Origin: Rhodovulum kholense
GTDB lineage: Bacteria > Pseudomonadota > Alphaproteobacteria > Rhodobacterales > Rhodobacteraceae
Direction of reading: 5' to 3'
NCBI RefSeq assembly: GCF_003053725.1
Contig: NZ_QAYC01000004.1
Span: forward strand, 248,001-312,000
Length of the DNA stretch: 64,000 bases
How positions within the stretch are numbered: the first letter of the stretch is position 1; every line of letters begins with the position of its first letter. The translations under genes were made by a program, and so were the position numbers. The notes under the pieces are model-generated. The model ran no database searches and had not been told where the DNA came from. It worked only from the letters and a program-made list of their open reading frames with translations. Below, one piece after another: positions 34,210-43,083 of the stretch.

Positions 34210-37200
34210 ACCCTGTTTCATATTCCGGAACCAGGAGGTGATTTCGATGTGGCTGACCACGGCGCCGAACTCGCTTCCGGCCACGGTCGCGGCGGTCATG
34301 TAGAACCAGCGCTGTTCGCTCGGCGAATGGCAGGGGTATTCAAGCGCGAAATAAGTCTGGCTGCCCTCGAGAATCGACTTCAGCCCCTCAAGCGCGCGCA
34401 GGGCGATTCGCTGGTCTTCGGGGTCCCACGGCACCGGCTGGCCCGGCATGGGAGACCGGCAGACATCGAGATAGTTCGCGCCCGGGCCGCAGCGTTCCAG
34501 CCCGGAATCGCCATTGGCGCGGGCAAAGCGGGTCCAGGCCTTGTTGGTCAGGACGATGGTGCCGTCGAAATCCAGCACCGCGATATGTTCGGGCAGGGCG
34601 TCGATGACCCCCTGCAAGCGCGCCAGGTCGCGATAGACGGTCACGTTGGTCAGGGTGACGACCGCCCCGCGATGGCCGGAGGACTGCACCGCATAGGGCA
34701 TGATCCGCACCCGGTAGAGCGCCCCGTCCTCGGCCACGGCCTCGCGCTCGAAGCTGACCTCGGTGCGGATGGTGTCGCGGATGTCGTCCAGCAGGGCGGG
34801 GTATTTCAGCCTGTGGGCGATGTCGCCCAACGGCCGCCCGACATCGCTTTCGCGCAGCTTGAAGACCGAACAGGCATCGGGCGAGAACCGGGTGATCAGC
34901 AGCGCCTCGTCGAGGAACACGGTCGCCACCCCGACGGCGCGGATCATGCTGGTCAGATCGGCGTTCAGCCGGTTCAGCATGGCCATCTTTTCCTGGTATT
35001 CGGCGTTGACCGTGTTGATCTCTTCGTTGACCGACTGCAATTCCTCGTTCGAGCTTTGCAGCTCTTCGTTCGAGGCCATCAGCTCTTCGTTGGTCGATTG
35101 CAGTTCTTCGTTCGAGGTTTCGAGTTCCTGGATCGTCGTTTGCAGATCGGCCCGGGTCGAGTCGAGCTGACGTTCGAGGATGTCGATCCGGGCCTGCGCC
35201 ACCGCGGTCAGGTCGATCTGCTTCTCGCCCTCGGGCGTTGTCCGGGGCTCGCGCTCGATCTTCTCGAAGCTGAGCAGAACGCAGGCGCCAAGCTCGGAGC
35301 TTGCGAAGGGAATGGCATGCAGCCGCAGCACGCTGGCAGTGTCCTCCAGCCGCACCTCGATCTGTTCAGAGGCATGGGCCTGGGCGGTCTCGATCGCCTG
35401 ATGGATCAGGACGCTGGCCATCGCCACAAGGGTCTTGGGCAGCAGCCGCACCAGTTCCAGACTGGCCGCGCCCGACCGGGTCAGCAGGAAGGGACGCAGG
35501 TCGCCGAAGAAATGGATCGCCTCAAGCTTGTCGTTGACCAGGATCGACGGCGGCGCCCAGGCGTCGAGCAGGGCGTTGATTGCCATGTCGGTCAGGCTTT
35601 CGCGCACCGGACCGCGGGTCCCGAAGGCACGCGCGCTCATCACCGGGCGGCTGTCCCTGTCAGCGGCGAACTGACGGGACTTCAGGCCGTGATCGAACGG
35701 GGTCGAGGATTTCAGCGCCGACAGGTCGAACTGTCCCGAGGGCCGCGCCGAGACCCGGACGAAGACCTTGTGCTTGGAATCGATCGGCTGGAACCCGTTC
35801 TGCAGGCTGGACAGCGTCTCGCTGCTGCCGAGGAACAGGAACCCGGCCTTGCGGATCGCGTATTGCAGCCGCAACAGCGCGTCCTTCTGGGCGTCCTGGC
35901 GGAAATAGATCAGCGTGTTGCGGCAGCTGACCAGGTCCATCCGGGTGAAGGGCGGGTTCGACAGCAGGTCGTGCCGGGCAAAGACCAGCGATTGCCGCAA
36001 CTCGTTCGACACCTGCACCGTGTCGCCATTGGCGATGAAATACCGTTCCATCCGCCCGGGGCTGATCTCGGCCCCGACCGAGGCCGGATAGATGCCCGCC
36101 GAGGCGAATTGCAGGCTGTCCTGGCTGACATCGGTGGCGAACACCTTGACCATCGGCGCACGCCCGGCCCGCTGAAACGCCTCGTGCAGCAGGATCGCGA
36201 TCGAATAGGCCTCTTCGCCGGTCGAGCAGCCGGCGACCCAGGCGCGCGCGGTCTGGTCGGGGCCCAGAGACTCGACGATCCGCGGGACGACGGTTTCCTC
36301 GAGCACCCGGAAGGCGTCTTCGTCACGGAAGAAGCGGGTGACGGAAATCAGCAGCTCACGGTTCAGCGCCGTGACCTCGCCCGGCGAGGACAGCATCAGG
36401 TCGACATAGCTTTGCAGATCGGGCTGGCCCAGAACCTGCATCCGCCGACCGATCCGCCGCAGGATGGTCGAGCCCTTGTAGAGCCGGTAATTGGTGCCGG
36501 TCGCGTCCTCGAGCGCCTGGAAGATCACCTCCAGCGAGTCGGTTTCGCCCGAAGATCCGTCCGATCCGGCGGCACTCTGGCCGGTCTCGGCATCCTGTTC
36601 CGGGCCGAACGGGATCTTAGGCGGGCGGCTGCGGTGTTCCAGAACCCGCCGCGCCAGGTCGCTGACCGGCAGTTCGGCATCGACCACCCCGGCGCGGCGC
36701 ACGCTCATCGGCATGCCGTCGAAATTGGCCTCCTTGGTGTCCTGGATCAGGACCAGACCGCCTGCGGCATTGATCGCGATGGCGCCGCGCGTGCCGTCCG
36801 AGCCGGTGCCCGACAGCACGATGCCGCTGGCCCGGTCGCCGCAATCTTCCGCGAGGGACGAAAAGAAGATGTCGATGGGAAGCGACAATCCCTCATTGCG
36901 CGGGGCCAGCCGCAGCACACCGCGATCGATGCGCATCACCGTGCCCGGCGGGATCAGGTAGACATGGTTCGCCGCGACCCGCGTGTCGGTCTCGATCATG
37001 CTGACCGGCATCGCCGTGCGCCGCGCCAGAAGCCCTGCCATCAGGCTTTTGTGCTTGGGCGACAGGTGCTGAATCACGACAAAGGCGGCGCCGGACTCCG
37101 AGGGACAGTTTTCGAAGAAGGTCTCGAGGGCGGACAGGCCACCGGCCGAGGCACCGATGCCGACGATCGGAGGAGCGGCCTGGGGATCTGTCTCGTCGGG

Positions 37201-37278
37201 AAGTGACCGGGGGTCGGCTTCGGTGCCCATCAGGAATGTGTGCCCCGTTTTTTCATGTCTGCGCTTGCGGTTGCGCAT
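34207..37278 (-). CDS. CheB-CheR-PAS fusion protein (no kinase domain)
   Basis: A 1023-residue chemosensory-type fusion. The CheB methylesterase (about 35-215) keeps its triad: Ser in GIGASAGGLSALE, His in VIQHLSPKHKS and Asp in SGTGSDGTRGA. The CheR methyltransferase (about 240-510) has VTRFFRDEDAF and the SAM site WVAGCSTGEEAYSIA. A central domain (about 545-690), a long repeated Glu/Asn coiled coil (NEELQSTNEELMASNEEL and following, about 715-775) and two PAS regions complete it. Unlike many relatives it ends in PAS without a histidine kinase. Met17 (37230) is an alternative start. Ligand and partner kinase are not visible; the GGDEF-EAL gene follows downstream. Confidence 0.9.
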   Translation of the reverse strand: MRNRKRRHEKTGHTFLMGTEADPRSLPDETDPQAAPPIVGIGASAGGLSALETFFENCPSESGAAFVVIQHLSPKHKSLMAGLLARRTAMPVSMIETDTRVAANHVYLIPPGTVMRIDRGVLRLAPRNEGLSLPIDIFFSSLAEDCGDRASGIVLSGTGSDGTRGAIAINAAGGLVLIQDTKEANFDGMPMSVRRAGVVDAELPVSDLARRVLEHRSRPPKIPFGPEQDAETGQSAAGSDGSSGETDSLEVIFQALEDATGTNYRLYKGSTILRRIGRRMQVLGQPDLQSYVDLMLSSPGEVTALNRELLISVTRFFRDEDAFRVLEETVVPRIVESLGPDQTARAWVAGCSTGEEAYSIAILLHEAFQRAGRAPMVKVFATDVSQDSLQFASAGIYPASVGAEISPGRMERYFIANGDTVQVSNELRQSLVFARHDLLSNPPFTRMDLVSCRNTLIYFRQDAQKDALLRLQYAIRKAGFLFLGSSETLSSLQNGFQPIDSKHKVFVRVSARPSGQFDLSALKSSTPFDHGLKSRQFAADRDSRPVMSARAFGTRGPVRESLTDMAINALLDAWAPPSILVNDKLEAIHFFGDLRPFLLTRSGAASLELVRLLPKTLVAMASVLIHQAIETAQAHASEQIEVRLEDTASVLRLHAIPFASSELGACVLLSFEKIEREPRTTPEGEKQIDLTAVAQARIDILERQLDSTRADLQTTIQELETSNEELQSTNEELMASNEELQSSNEELQSVNEEINTVNAEYQEKMAMLNRLNADLTSMIRAVGVATVFLDEALLITRFSPDACSVFKLRESDVGRPLGDIAHRLKYPALLDDIRDTIRTEVSFEREAVAEDGALYRVRIMPYAVQSSGHRGAVVTLTNVTVYRDLARLQGVIDALPEHIAVLDFDGTIVLTNKAWTRFARANGDSGLERCGPGANYLDVCRSPMPGQPVPWDPEDQRIALRALEGLKSILEGSQTYFALEYPCHSPSEQRWFYMTAATVAGSEFGAVVSHIEITSWFRNMKQG

Positions 37279-37613
37279 TTAAATGAAGTGTTAACTTCAT
37301 CCTCGCGAGGGTTCTCGCATACGACTTGCAGTTGATCAACCGGTTTCGGCTGCGGAAATTTGCAGCACTCAAGCGCGGACCCCAGGCGGGCCGGTCATGG
37401 TTCCGATTTGAAACGGAAAGCCCGGTGCCGGGACGCGGTCGTAACGTTAGGTCAGTCGTTGCGGATCGCCCGGTCCGTGCTGCGGCCGAATAGGCGCAAG
37501 CCACGGAAAAGATAGCCATGCATTGGACGGGGATGCCCGAAAACCGAAAGGCACCGACCGTGTCCCGGCCGATGCCATCGGATAGGCTGCCTTGGGCTTG
37601 GCGTACGGCGGCG
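37279..37613. other. 335-bp intergenic region between CheB-CheR and carD
   Basis: No credible gene is visible. It contains the palindrome at 37283-37300, a perfect GTTGATCAAC at 37331-37340 and the AT-richer promoter-like start of the minus-strand CheB-CheR gene. The rest, toward the carD stop, has no hairpin with a T-tract that I could find. An open frame on the plus strand here runs antisense through carD and is judged spurious. Confidence 0.6.
37283..37300. promoter_or_regulatory. 7-bp inverted repeat at the CheB-CheR start (ATGAAGT-GTTA-ACTTCAT)
   Basis: Perfect arms ATGAAGT and ACTTCAT with a GTTA spacer end 4 bases before the first ATG of the CheB-CheR gene. The position suits an operator or a small leader hairpin, especially if translation starts at the second Met (37230). 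The binding protein is unknown. Confidence 0.4.
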
Positions 37614-38123
37614 TCAGGCTGCGCGCGACACCAGAACCTCGTCGACCTGCTTCTGCGCGCCGACCTCGTCCATGCCGGACACGGCCGCGACTTCGCGGGT
37701 CAGACGTTCCAGCGCGGCTTCGTACAGCTGGCGTTCGGAATAGCTCTGCTCGCGCTGGTCGTCGGCGCGGTGCAGGTCGCGCACGACCTCGGCGATCGAG
37801 ATCAGGTCGCCCGAATTAATCTTCTGTTCGTATTCCTGGGCGCGGCGCGACCACATGGCCCGCTTGACCTTGGCCTTGCCCTTCAGGGTTGCCATCGCCT
37901 TCGACACCACATCGGGCGTCGAGAGCGAGCGCATGCCCACCTCGGTCGCCTTGTTGGTCGGCACGCGCAGGGTCATCTTGTCTTTCTCGAAGGAGATGAC
38001 GAAAAGTTCGAGCGGGATGCCAGCGATTTCCTGCTCCTCGATCGACACGATCTTGCCCACGCCATGAGCGGGGTAGACCACGTAATCGTTGGGGCGGAAC
38101 TCGGATTTCTTGGTCTTGGTCAT
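37614..38123 (-). CDS. carD: CarD family transcriptional regulator
   Basis: A 169-residue RNA-polymerase-binding protein. The N-terminal RID (Tudor-like) domain reads FRPNDYVVYPAHGVGKIVSI, and the helical DNA-binding part has SRRAQEYEQKINSGDLISIA, as in mycobacterial and Rhodobacter CarD. It stabilises open complexes at sigma-70 promoters, including those of rRNA genes, and is usually essential in this group. The start at 38123 has AGGA nine bases upstream. The gene follows fdxA on the same strand but is separated by terminator-like hairpins, so it probably has its own promoter. Confidence 0.95.
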   Translation of the reverse strand: MTKTKKSEFRPNDYVVYPAHGVGKIVSIEEQEIAGIPLELFVISFEKDKMTLRVPTNKATEVGMRSLSTPDVVSKAMATLKGKAKVKRAMWSRRAQEYEQKINSGDLISIAEVVRDLHRADDQREQSYSERQLYEAALERLTREVAAVSGMDEVGAQKQVDEVLVSRAA

Positions 38124-38212
38124 ACAGCACTTCCTCGCATGGACCGCAGGGGCAACGACAAGAAAAGGTCCGGACCTCGCGATGCCCGGCTTATCCATTT
38201 CCCTTGGCGCTG

Positions 38213-38251
38213 AAAAACCACCCCGCAGAAGGCGGATTCTGCGTGTGGTTT
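38213..38251 (-). terminator. Terminator-like hairpin upstream of carD
   Basis: On the minus strand two 6-bp stem segments (AAACCA/TGGTTT and GCAGAA/TTCTGC) separated by a small internal loop close on GGCGGA and run into TTTTT. It lies 90 bp before the carD start and 147 bp after the fdxA stop, so it is either a second fdxA terminator or a leader element of carD. Confidence 0.6.
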
Positions 38252-38289
38252 GAAGATTCGGTCTGCCATTTGTAAAGGAAGCATAACAC

Positions 38290-38332
38290 AAAAAACGCCC
38301 CACGGAAAGCGGCATGCTGGTTCCGTTGGGGC
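38290..38332 (-). terminator. fdxA intrinsic terminator
   Basis: On the minus strand GCCCCAACGGAA pairs with TTCCGTGGGGC (one bulged A) and is followed by GTTTTTTG. This is a strong rho-independent terminator 66 bp after the fdxA stop. Confidence 0.8.
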
Positions 38333-38397
38333 AAGCGCATGAATGTGCGGGCAATTTCCCGCTTAAGCTGTGGGCGGCAGGGGTTAACGGCGCCCCG

Positions 38398-38736
<339 letters not shown>

Positions 38737-38787
38737 GGGCGAACTCTCGATTTTCCGATCTGGGTGGACCTAAACCACGACTGCCGA

Positions 38788-39165
38788 TCATTCAAGCGGC
38801 GGTTTGCGGCTTCGGTCAAGGTCGCGGCGCTGTTTCTTCGTCGGACGGCCTCCACCCTCGTATTTAGGCGTTGCGGGCGGCGTTTCCTTGATCGGGGTCA
38901 AGTCCTCGTAGAGGGTGCGCGCCTCGGTCGCGGGGCCGCGTCGCTCGCCCAGCGCCAGCACCCGGACCACGCGGATCTCGTGGCCCTGGGGAAAGGTCAG
39001 CGTGTCGCCGGGGCCGATCTGCGCGGCGGGCTTGTCGGTTTTGGTGCCGTTCACGCGCACATGGGCGCCGGCCACCAGTTTGGTGGCCAGCGTGCGCGTC
39101 TTGAAGAAGCGGGCCTGCCAGAGCCACTTGTCCAGACGGAGGGTCGGACGCGGGGCCTCGGTCAC
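38788..39165 (-). CDS. S4-domain RNA-binding protein (Hsp15/HslR-like)
   Basis: A 125-residue basic protein with an S4 domain at about residues 8-70 (LRLDKWLWQARFFKTRTLAT, then HVRVNGTKTDKPAAQIGPGD) and a lysine/arginine-rich tail (KKQRRDLDRSRKPP). HslR in E. coli binds 50S subunits carrying stalled peptidyl-tRNA. It starts 6 bp after the helicase stop, consistent with an RNA-related pair. Confidence 0.9.
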   Translation of the reverse strand: MTEAPRPTLRLDKWLWQARFFKTRTLATKLVAGAHVRVNGTKTDKPAAQIGPGDTLTFPQGHEIRVVRVLALGERRGPATEARTLYEDLTPIKETPPATPKYEGGGRPTKKQRRDLDRSRKPPLE

Positions 39166-39171
39166 GCGGGG

Positions 39172-42135
39172 CTACTTCTTGGTCTTCAGCCCCATCAGCG
39201 CGGCGGCGAAGGGGTTGTCGGGGTCGATGGGCTTTTCCTTGCGGGGCGGACGGGCCTCGAAGGTCTTGGGTCCGTCATGGCGCGGGCCGCCCTTGCCGCC
39301 CGGCTTGCCACCGCCGCCATGCTTGCCACCCTTGCCGCCATGCTTGCCGCCGCCCTTGCCGCCACGGCCGCGCGGGCCGTCGCCCTGCCCACGGTCCTGA
39401 CCGCCCTGCGCGCCATCGCCGCGCGGACGCCCGCCGCCGGGCCGCCGCCGGGGCGCCCAGGTGAAGGTGTAGAAAACCTCCATCTCGGCGTCCTCTGCGG
39501 GTGCGGCCTCTGTTTCGGTCGCCGGTTCAGCCGCGGTCTCGGGCTCGGCATCCACCGCAGAATCGGCCCCGGTGTCCGCCACGGAATCGACGTTGGCGTC
39601 GGGCGCGGGAGAGTCGGGCGCTGCATTGGGCATCGGCTCTGTCGCGGCCTCGGAAGAGGGCGCCTCGGGCGTCGCGTCGGCAGGCTGATCGGCCGGCGCA
39701 TCGGCAGCCGCCTCCGTAGGCGTATCCTTGGCCGGAGCCTCGGCGGCGGGTGCCGCCTTGACCTTGGGCCGCTCGCCCTTCTCGGCGCGGTAGCCGAGGC
39801 CCTGCATCAGATCGGCGAACTGTTCCAGCGTGGTGCCGGTGATCGACAGCATGTCGGCCTTGGCCTCGAAGCCGCCCCGGGTGTCTTCCGACCGAAGCTG
39901 GTCGGCCAGCCGTTCCAGCATGTCGATCCGGATCGCGCGGGTGCCGGCCGGGCGATAGCCCGCCAGCCGGTAGACCTCTTCGGTCACACCGGGAACCACC
40001 GGGATCGTCACCAGCCCGGGCGGCGGGCTTTCGGGGAATTCGTCCAGATTGCGCGCCAGCGACCACAGCACCAGCCGCAGACGGGTGGGCGCGGGCTTCA
40101 GCAAGAGCGGCATGAAGATCGTGAACTGGCCGAAGCGGATCCCGTGCTTGCGCAGCGCGGCGCGGGCCTCCTGGTCCAGATCCTTGACCTCCTGGGCCAC
40201 GCCGTCGCGCGCCAGAACGCCCATCGCCTCGACGATGCGGAAAGCAAAGCCCCGGGTCAGCCCGGTCAGCGTCTCGTCGCGCTGCAGGTTCAGCAGCGGC
40301 TCGAACAGGGTAGCGACCCGGCGGTCGATGAAATGCTGCAGCCGCCGACGGACCTTCTCGATCACGTCGGGCCCGGCCTCCTCGTCGACGAAGGCGTCTA
40401 TGCCCGGCTTCAGCGGATCGGCACCCGCCACCAGCTTGCCCACCGCATGCGCGCCCCACATCAGCCCGCCCTGCTCGGTGAAATCGAGCTCGGTATCGGG
40501 CGCGTTGTAGAAGCGGTCGGCGCGCAGGTGGAATTCGGGAGCCAGCGCCACCAGCGCCGCCTGGCGCAGGGTCTTGGCTTCATCGGGGCTGGCGGACGCA
40601 TCCTGACGGAAGCGGAAGCCCTCCAGACGGCCGACGAATTGCCCCTCGACCGTCACCTCACCCTTGTCGTTCACCTCGGCCACAAGGCTCTCCTTCTGTT
40701 TCAACCGGCGGAGCAGAACGGAGGTCCGCCGGTCTACGAATCTTTGCGTCAATGCGCCGTGCAGCGCGTCCGACAGGCGGTCCTCTACCGCGCGCGTCTG
40801 TTCGCGCCAATGCGGTTCGTCGGCGACCCACCCCGTGCGCTGGGCGACATACGTCCAGGTGCGGATATAGGCCAGACGTTTCGACAACGTGTCAATGTCG
40901 CCATCTGTCCGGTCGATGCGCTTGACCTGTCGCGCCATCCAGTCGTCCGGGACCCGGCCCGCCCCGTACAGAAAGCCGAAGATCCGTTCCAGCAGACCGG
41001 CATGTTCTGCGGCCGAAATCCCCCGGAAATCCGGTATTCGGCAGACATCCCAAAGAAGTTTCACGTCCCGGGAATCGCGGATCCGGGCGCGAAGATCGGG
41101 CAGCCCCGAGAGCGATTTGAGGGCCTGCAGGTCGTCCGATTCCCGCACCCGGGTCAGCCAATCGCCCTCTGCGTGTGTCTCGAGCGCGGCAATCAGCCGC
41201 TCCGGTGTTCCGAAGTCGAGCCTGGAATTGCGCCATTGCAGCCGGGCGACCGGGTCGAACCGGTTCTCGACGATGGCCTCGGCCACCTCGGCGGGCAGCG
41301 GCCGCGCCTCGCCGGTGACGCCGAAGCTGCCGGCCTGGGTATGTCGCCCGGCGCGGCCCGCGATCTGTGCCAGCTCGTTCGGCCAGAGCGGCCGCATCCG
41401 GCGGCCGTCGAACTTGTCGAGCGCCGAGAAAGCCACATGCTTGATGTCGAGGTTGAGCCCCATGCCGATGGCGTCGGTCGCGACCAGATAATCGACGTCG
41501 CCATTCTGGTAGAGTTCGACCTGGGCGTTGCGGGTCCGGGGCGAGAGCGCCCCCATCACCACGGCGCAGCCGCCCTTCTGGCGCCGGATCAGCTCGGCGA
41601 TGGCATAGACGTTCTCGACCGAAAAGCCGACGATGGCCGAACGGGGCGGCATCCGGCTGATCTTCTTGGACCCGGCATAGACCAGTTCGGAGAACCGCTC
41701 GCGCCGCATGAACTGGACCTTCGGGACCATCGCGGCGATGGCGTTGCGCATGGTGTCGGCGCCCAGAAACAGCGTTTCGTGCTGGCCGCGGGCATGAAGC
41801 AGCCGGTCGGTGAAGACATGGCCGCGTTCGGGATCGGCACAAAGCTGGATCTCGTCGATGGCCAGAAAGTCGGCGCCGGTGGCCTCGGGCATCGCCTCGA
41901 CGGTGGCCACCCAGTACTGGGTGCGGTCGGGCACGATCCGTTCCTCGCCGGTGACGAGCGCTACCACCGACGGCCCCCGCAGCGCGACGATCCGGTCATA
42001 GACCTCGCGCGCGAGCAGGCGCAGAGGCAGGCCGATCACACCGGTACGGTGGGCCAGCATCCGCTCGATCGCGTAATGGGTCTTGCCGGTATTGGTGGGC
42101 CCGAGGACCGCGGTGATCCTCGACTGCGCTGTCAT
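39172..42135 (-). CDS. Suv3-like DExH helicase with low-complexity C-terminus
   Basis: A 987-residue superfamily 2 helicase. Walker A GPTNTGKTHYAIERM (about residue 12), DExH box DEIQ, motif ATDAIGMGLNLD and motif VI QIAGRAGR match the Suv3/bacterial Suv3-like group that unwinds RNA. Helicase plus accessory domains fill about residues 1-780. The tail is unusual: an Ala/Glu/Pro/Asp-rich acidic linker (about 790-895), then a Gly/Lys/Arg-rich RGG-like stretch (about 905-960) and a short lysine-rich end. Such tails bind RNA or drive condensation. It probably works in RNA turnover with the S4 protein gene that follows. The substrate RNA is unknown. Confidence 0.9.
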   Translation of the reverse strand: MTAQSRITAVLGPTNTGKTHYAIERMLAHRTGVIGLPLRLLAREVYDRIVALRGPSVVALVTGEERIVPDRTQYWVATVEAMPEATGADFLAIDEIQLCADPERGHVFTDRLLHARGQHETLFLGADTMRNAIAAMVPKVQFMRRERFSELVYAGSKKISRMPPRSAIVGFSVENVYAIAELIRRQKGGCAVVMGALSPRTRNAQVELYQNGDVDYLVATDAIGMGLNLDIKHVAFSALDKFDGRRMRPLWPNELAQIAGRAGRHTQAGSFGVTGEARPLPAEVAEAIVENRFDPVARLQWRNSRLDFGTPERLIAALETHAEGDWLTRVRESDDLQALKSLSGLPDLRARIRDSRDVKLLWDVCRIPDFRGISAAEHAGLLERIFGFLYGAGRVPDDWMARQVKRIDRTDGDIDTLSKRLAYIRTWTYVAQRTGWVADEPHWREQTRAVEDRLSDALHGALTQRFVDRRTSVLLRRLKQKESLVAEVNDKGEVTVEGQFVGRLEGFRFRQDASASPDEAKTLRQAALVALAPEFHLRADRFYNAPDTELDFTEQGGLMWGAHAVGKLVAGADPLKPGIDAFVDEEAGPDVIEKVRRRLQHFIDRRVATLFEPLLNLQRDETLTGLTRGFAFRIVEAMGVLARDGVAQEVKDLDQEARAALRKHGIRFGQFTIFMPLLLKPAPTRLRLVLWSLARNLDEFPESPPPGLVTIPVVPGVTEEVYRLAGYRPAGTRAIRIDMLERLADQLRSEDTRGGFEAKADMLSITGTTLEQFADLMQGLGYRAEKGERPKVKAAPAAEAPAKDTPTEAAADAPADQPADATPEAPSSEAATEPMPNAAPDSPAPDANVDSVADTGADSAVDAEPETAAEPATETEAAPAEDAEMEVFYTFTWAPRRRPGGGRPRGDGAQGGQDRGQGDGPRGRGGKGGGKHGGKGGKHGGGGKPGGKGGPRHDGPKTFEARPPRKEKPIDPDNPFAAALMGLKTKK

Positions 42136-42158
42136 CCTTCAGCCCCTTCGCCCGTCGT

Positions 42159-42719
42159 TCAGAGGGTCCGGCCGGAGGTGACGATCTCGAGCCGGTGCAC
42201 GGCCTCTTCTAGGTCAGGATCGTGGGGATGTATAGCATGGGCGGCGCGATAGGCGCCCAGCGCCGCCGCGTCGTGCCCGGTCTCTTCGAGGATGGTGCCA
42301 AGCCCGGTCAGCGCGCCGAAATGGCGGGGGTTCAGCTCCAGCGTATGGGCCAGGTCGGACAGAGCGGGCCCGTAAAGCCCCGACCGGTAATAGGCCAGCG
42401 CCCGCGAATTGTAGGCTTCGGCGAAATCGGGGGCATGATCGACCAGCGCGGTCAGATGTTCGATGGCGGTGCCGAAGGCCTCGGCCTCGATGGCATCGCG
42501 CCCGCGCTTCAGCAGAAGGTCCATCGAGGCCGACCCCGATTTCGACCATTCGGTCCAAAGCGCATCCTCGACCCGCTGCCAGTTCGGCAGGTCGGGCAGC
42601 TTCAACTCCTCCAGCAGCTCGTCGGCGCGGGCGGAATCGGCAAGGCCCCGCTCAGCGAACAGCGCTGCCGCGGAAAATACCGCCAAGGCAAGATTGAGAA
42701 TGCGCAGCGTTTTGGCCAT
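42159..42719 (-). CDS. Exported tetratricopeptide-repeat protein
   Basis: A 186-residue protein with a signal peptide (AKTLRILNLALAVFSAAALFAE) and at least two TPR units: AFGTAIEHLTALVDHAPDFA with AEAYNSRALAYYRSGLYGPA, and the following ALSDLAHTLELNPRHFGALT. It is periplasmic by prediction and likely a protein-interaction scaffold. The ATG at 42719 is preferred to one 18 codons earlier because it starts the signal peptide. It is divergent from the SCP2 gene. Confidence 0.85.
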   Translation of the reverse strand: MAKTLRILNLALAVFSAAALFAERGLADSARADELLEELKLPDLPNWQRVEDALWTEWSKSGSASMDLLLKRGRDAIEAEAFGTAIEHLTALVDHAPDFAEAYNSRALAYYRSGLYGPALSDLAHTLELNPRHFGALTGLGTILEETGHDAAALGAYRAAHAIHPHDPDLEEAVHRLEIVTSGRTL

Positions 42720-42790
42720 AACGTCCCCCAGAATAGCGCAACAGGCGGAAAAGGCGACATGCCCCGCAATCACAAATCGGAGGATCCCGA

Positions 42791-43078
42791 ATGAGCGACA
42801 CGCTGGACAAGGCCGTCGAGGCCCTGAACGCCAAATTGTCGGGCGGCTTCAATGGCGTTGCCAAGTTCGCCATCGAGGATACCGGCGACATCATCGTCGA
42901 TTCCGACGGCGCCCATGCGGGCGATGCCGAGGCGGATGTGACGCTGTCGGCCAGCCTCGAGACCTTCCGGGCGATGATGGAGGGCGAGCTGAACCCGACC
43001 ACGGCCTTCATGACCGGCAAGCTCAAGATCGAGGGCGACATGGGCAAGGCGATGCAGCTGGCCCAGATCTTCACCTGA
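42791..43078 (+). CDS. SCP2 sterol-binding domain protein
   Basis: A 95-residue single-domain protein with the SCP2 fold: VAKFAIEDTGDIIVDSDG, then DVTLSASLETFRAMMEGELN and the closing AFMTGKLKIEGDMGKAMQLA. These domains bind lipids or acyl chains in a hydrophobic tunnel. GGAGG lies about 10 bases upstream. The alpha/beta hydrolase gene follows after 5 bp, suggesting a shared lipid-related task. Confidence 0.93.
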   Translation: MSDTLDKAVEALNAKLSGGFNGVAKFAIEDTGDIIVDSDGAHAGDAEADVTLSASLETFRAMMEGELNPTTAFMTGKLKIEGDMGKAMQLAQIFT

Positions 43079-43083
43079 TCGCA

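Noticed and set aside
34177-37206. About 1009-codon plus-strand open frame opposite the CheB-CheR gene
   Set aside because: Antisense shadow; all catalytic motifs are on the minus strand.
37518-38213. Plus-strand open frame across the carD region
   Set aside because: Most of it is antisense to carD and its composition is shadow-like.
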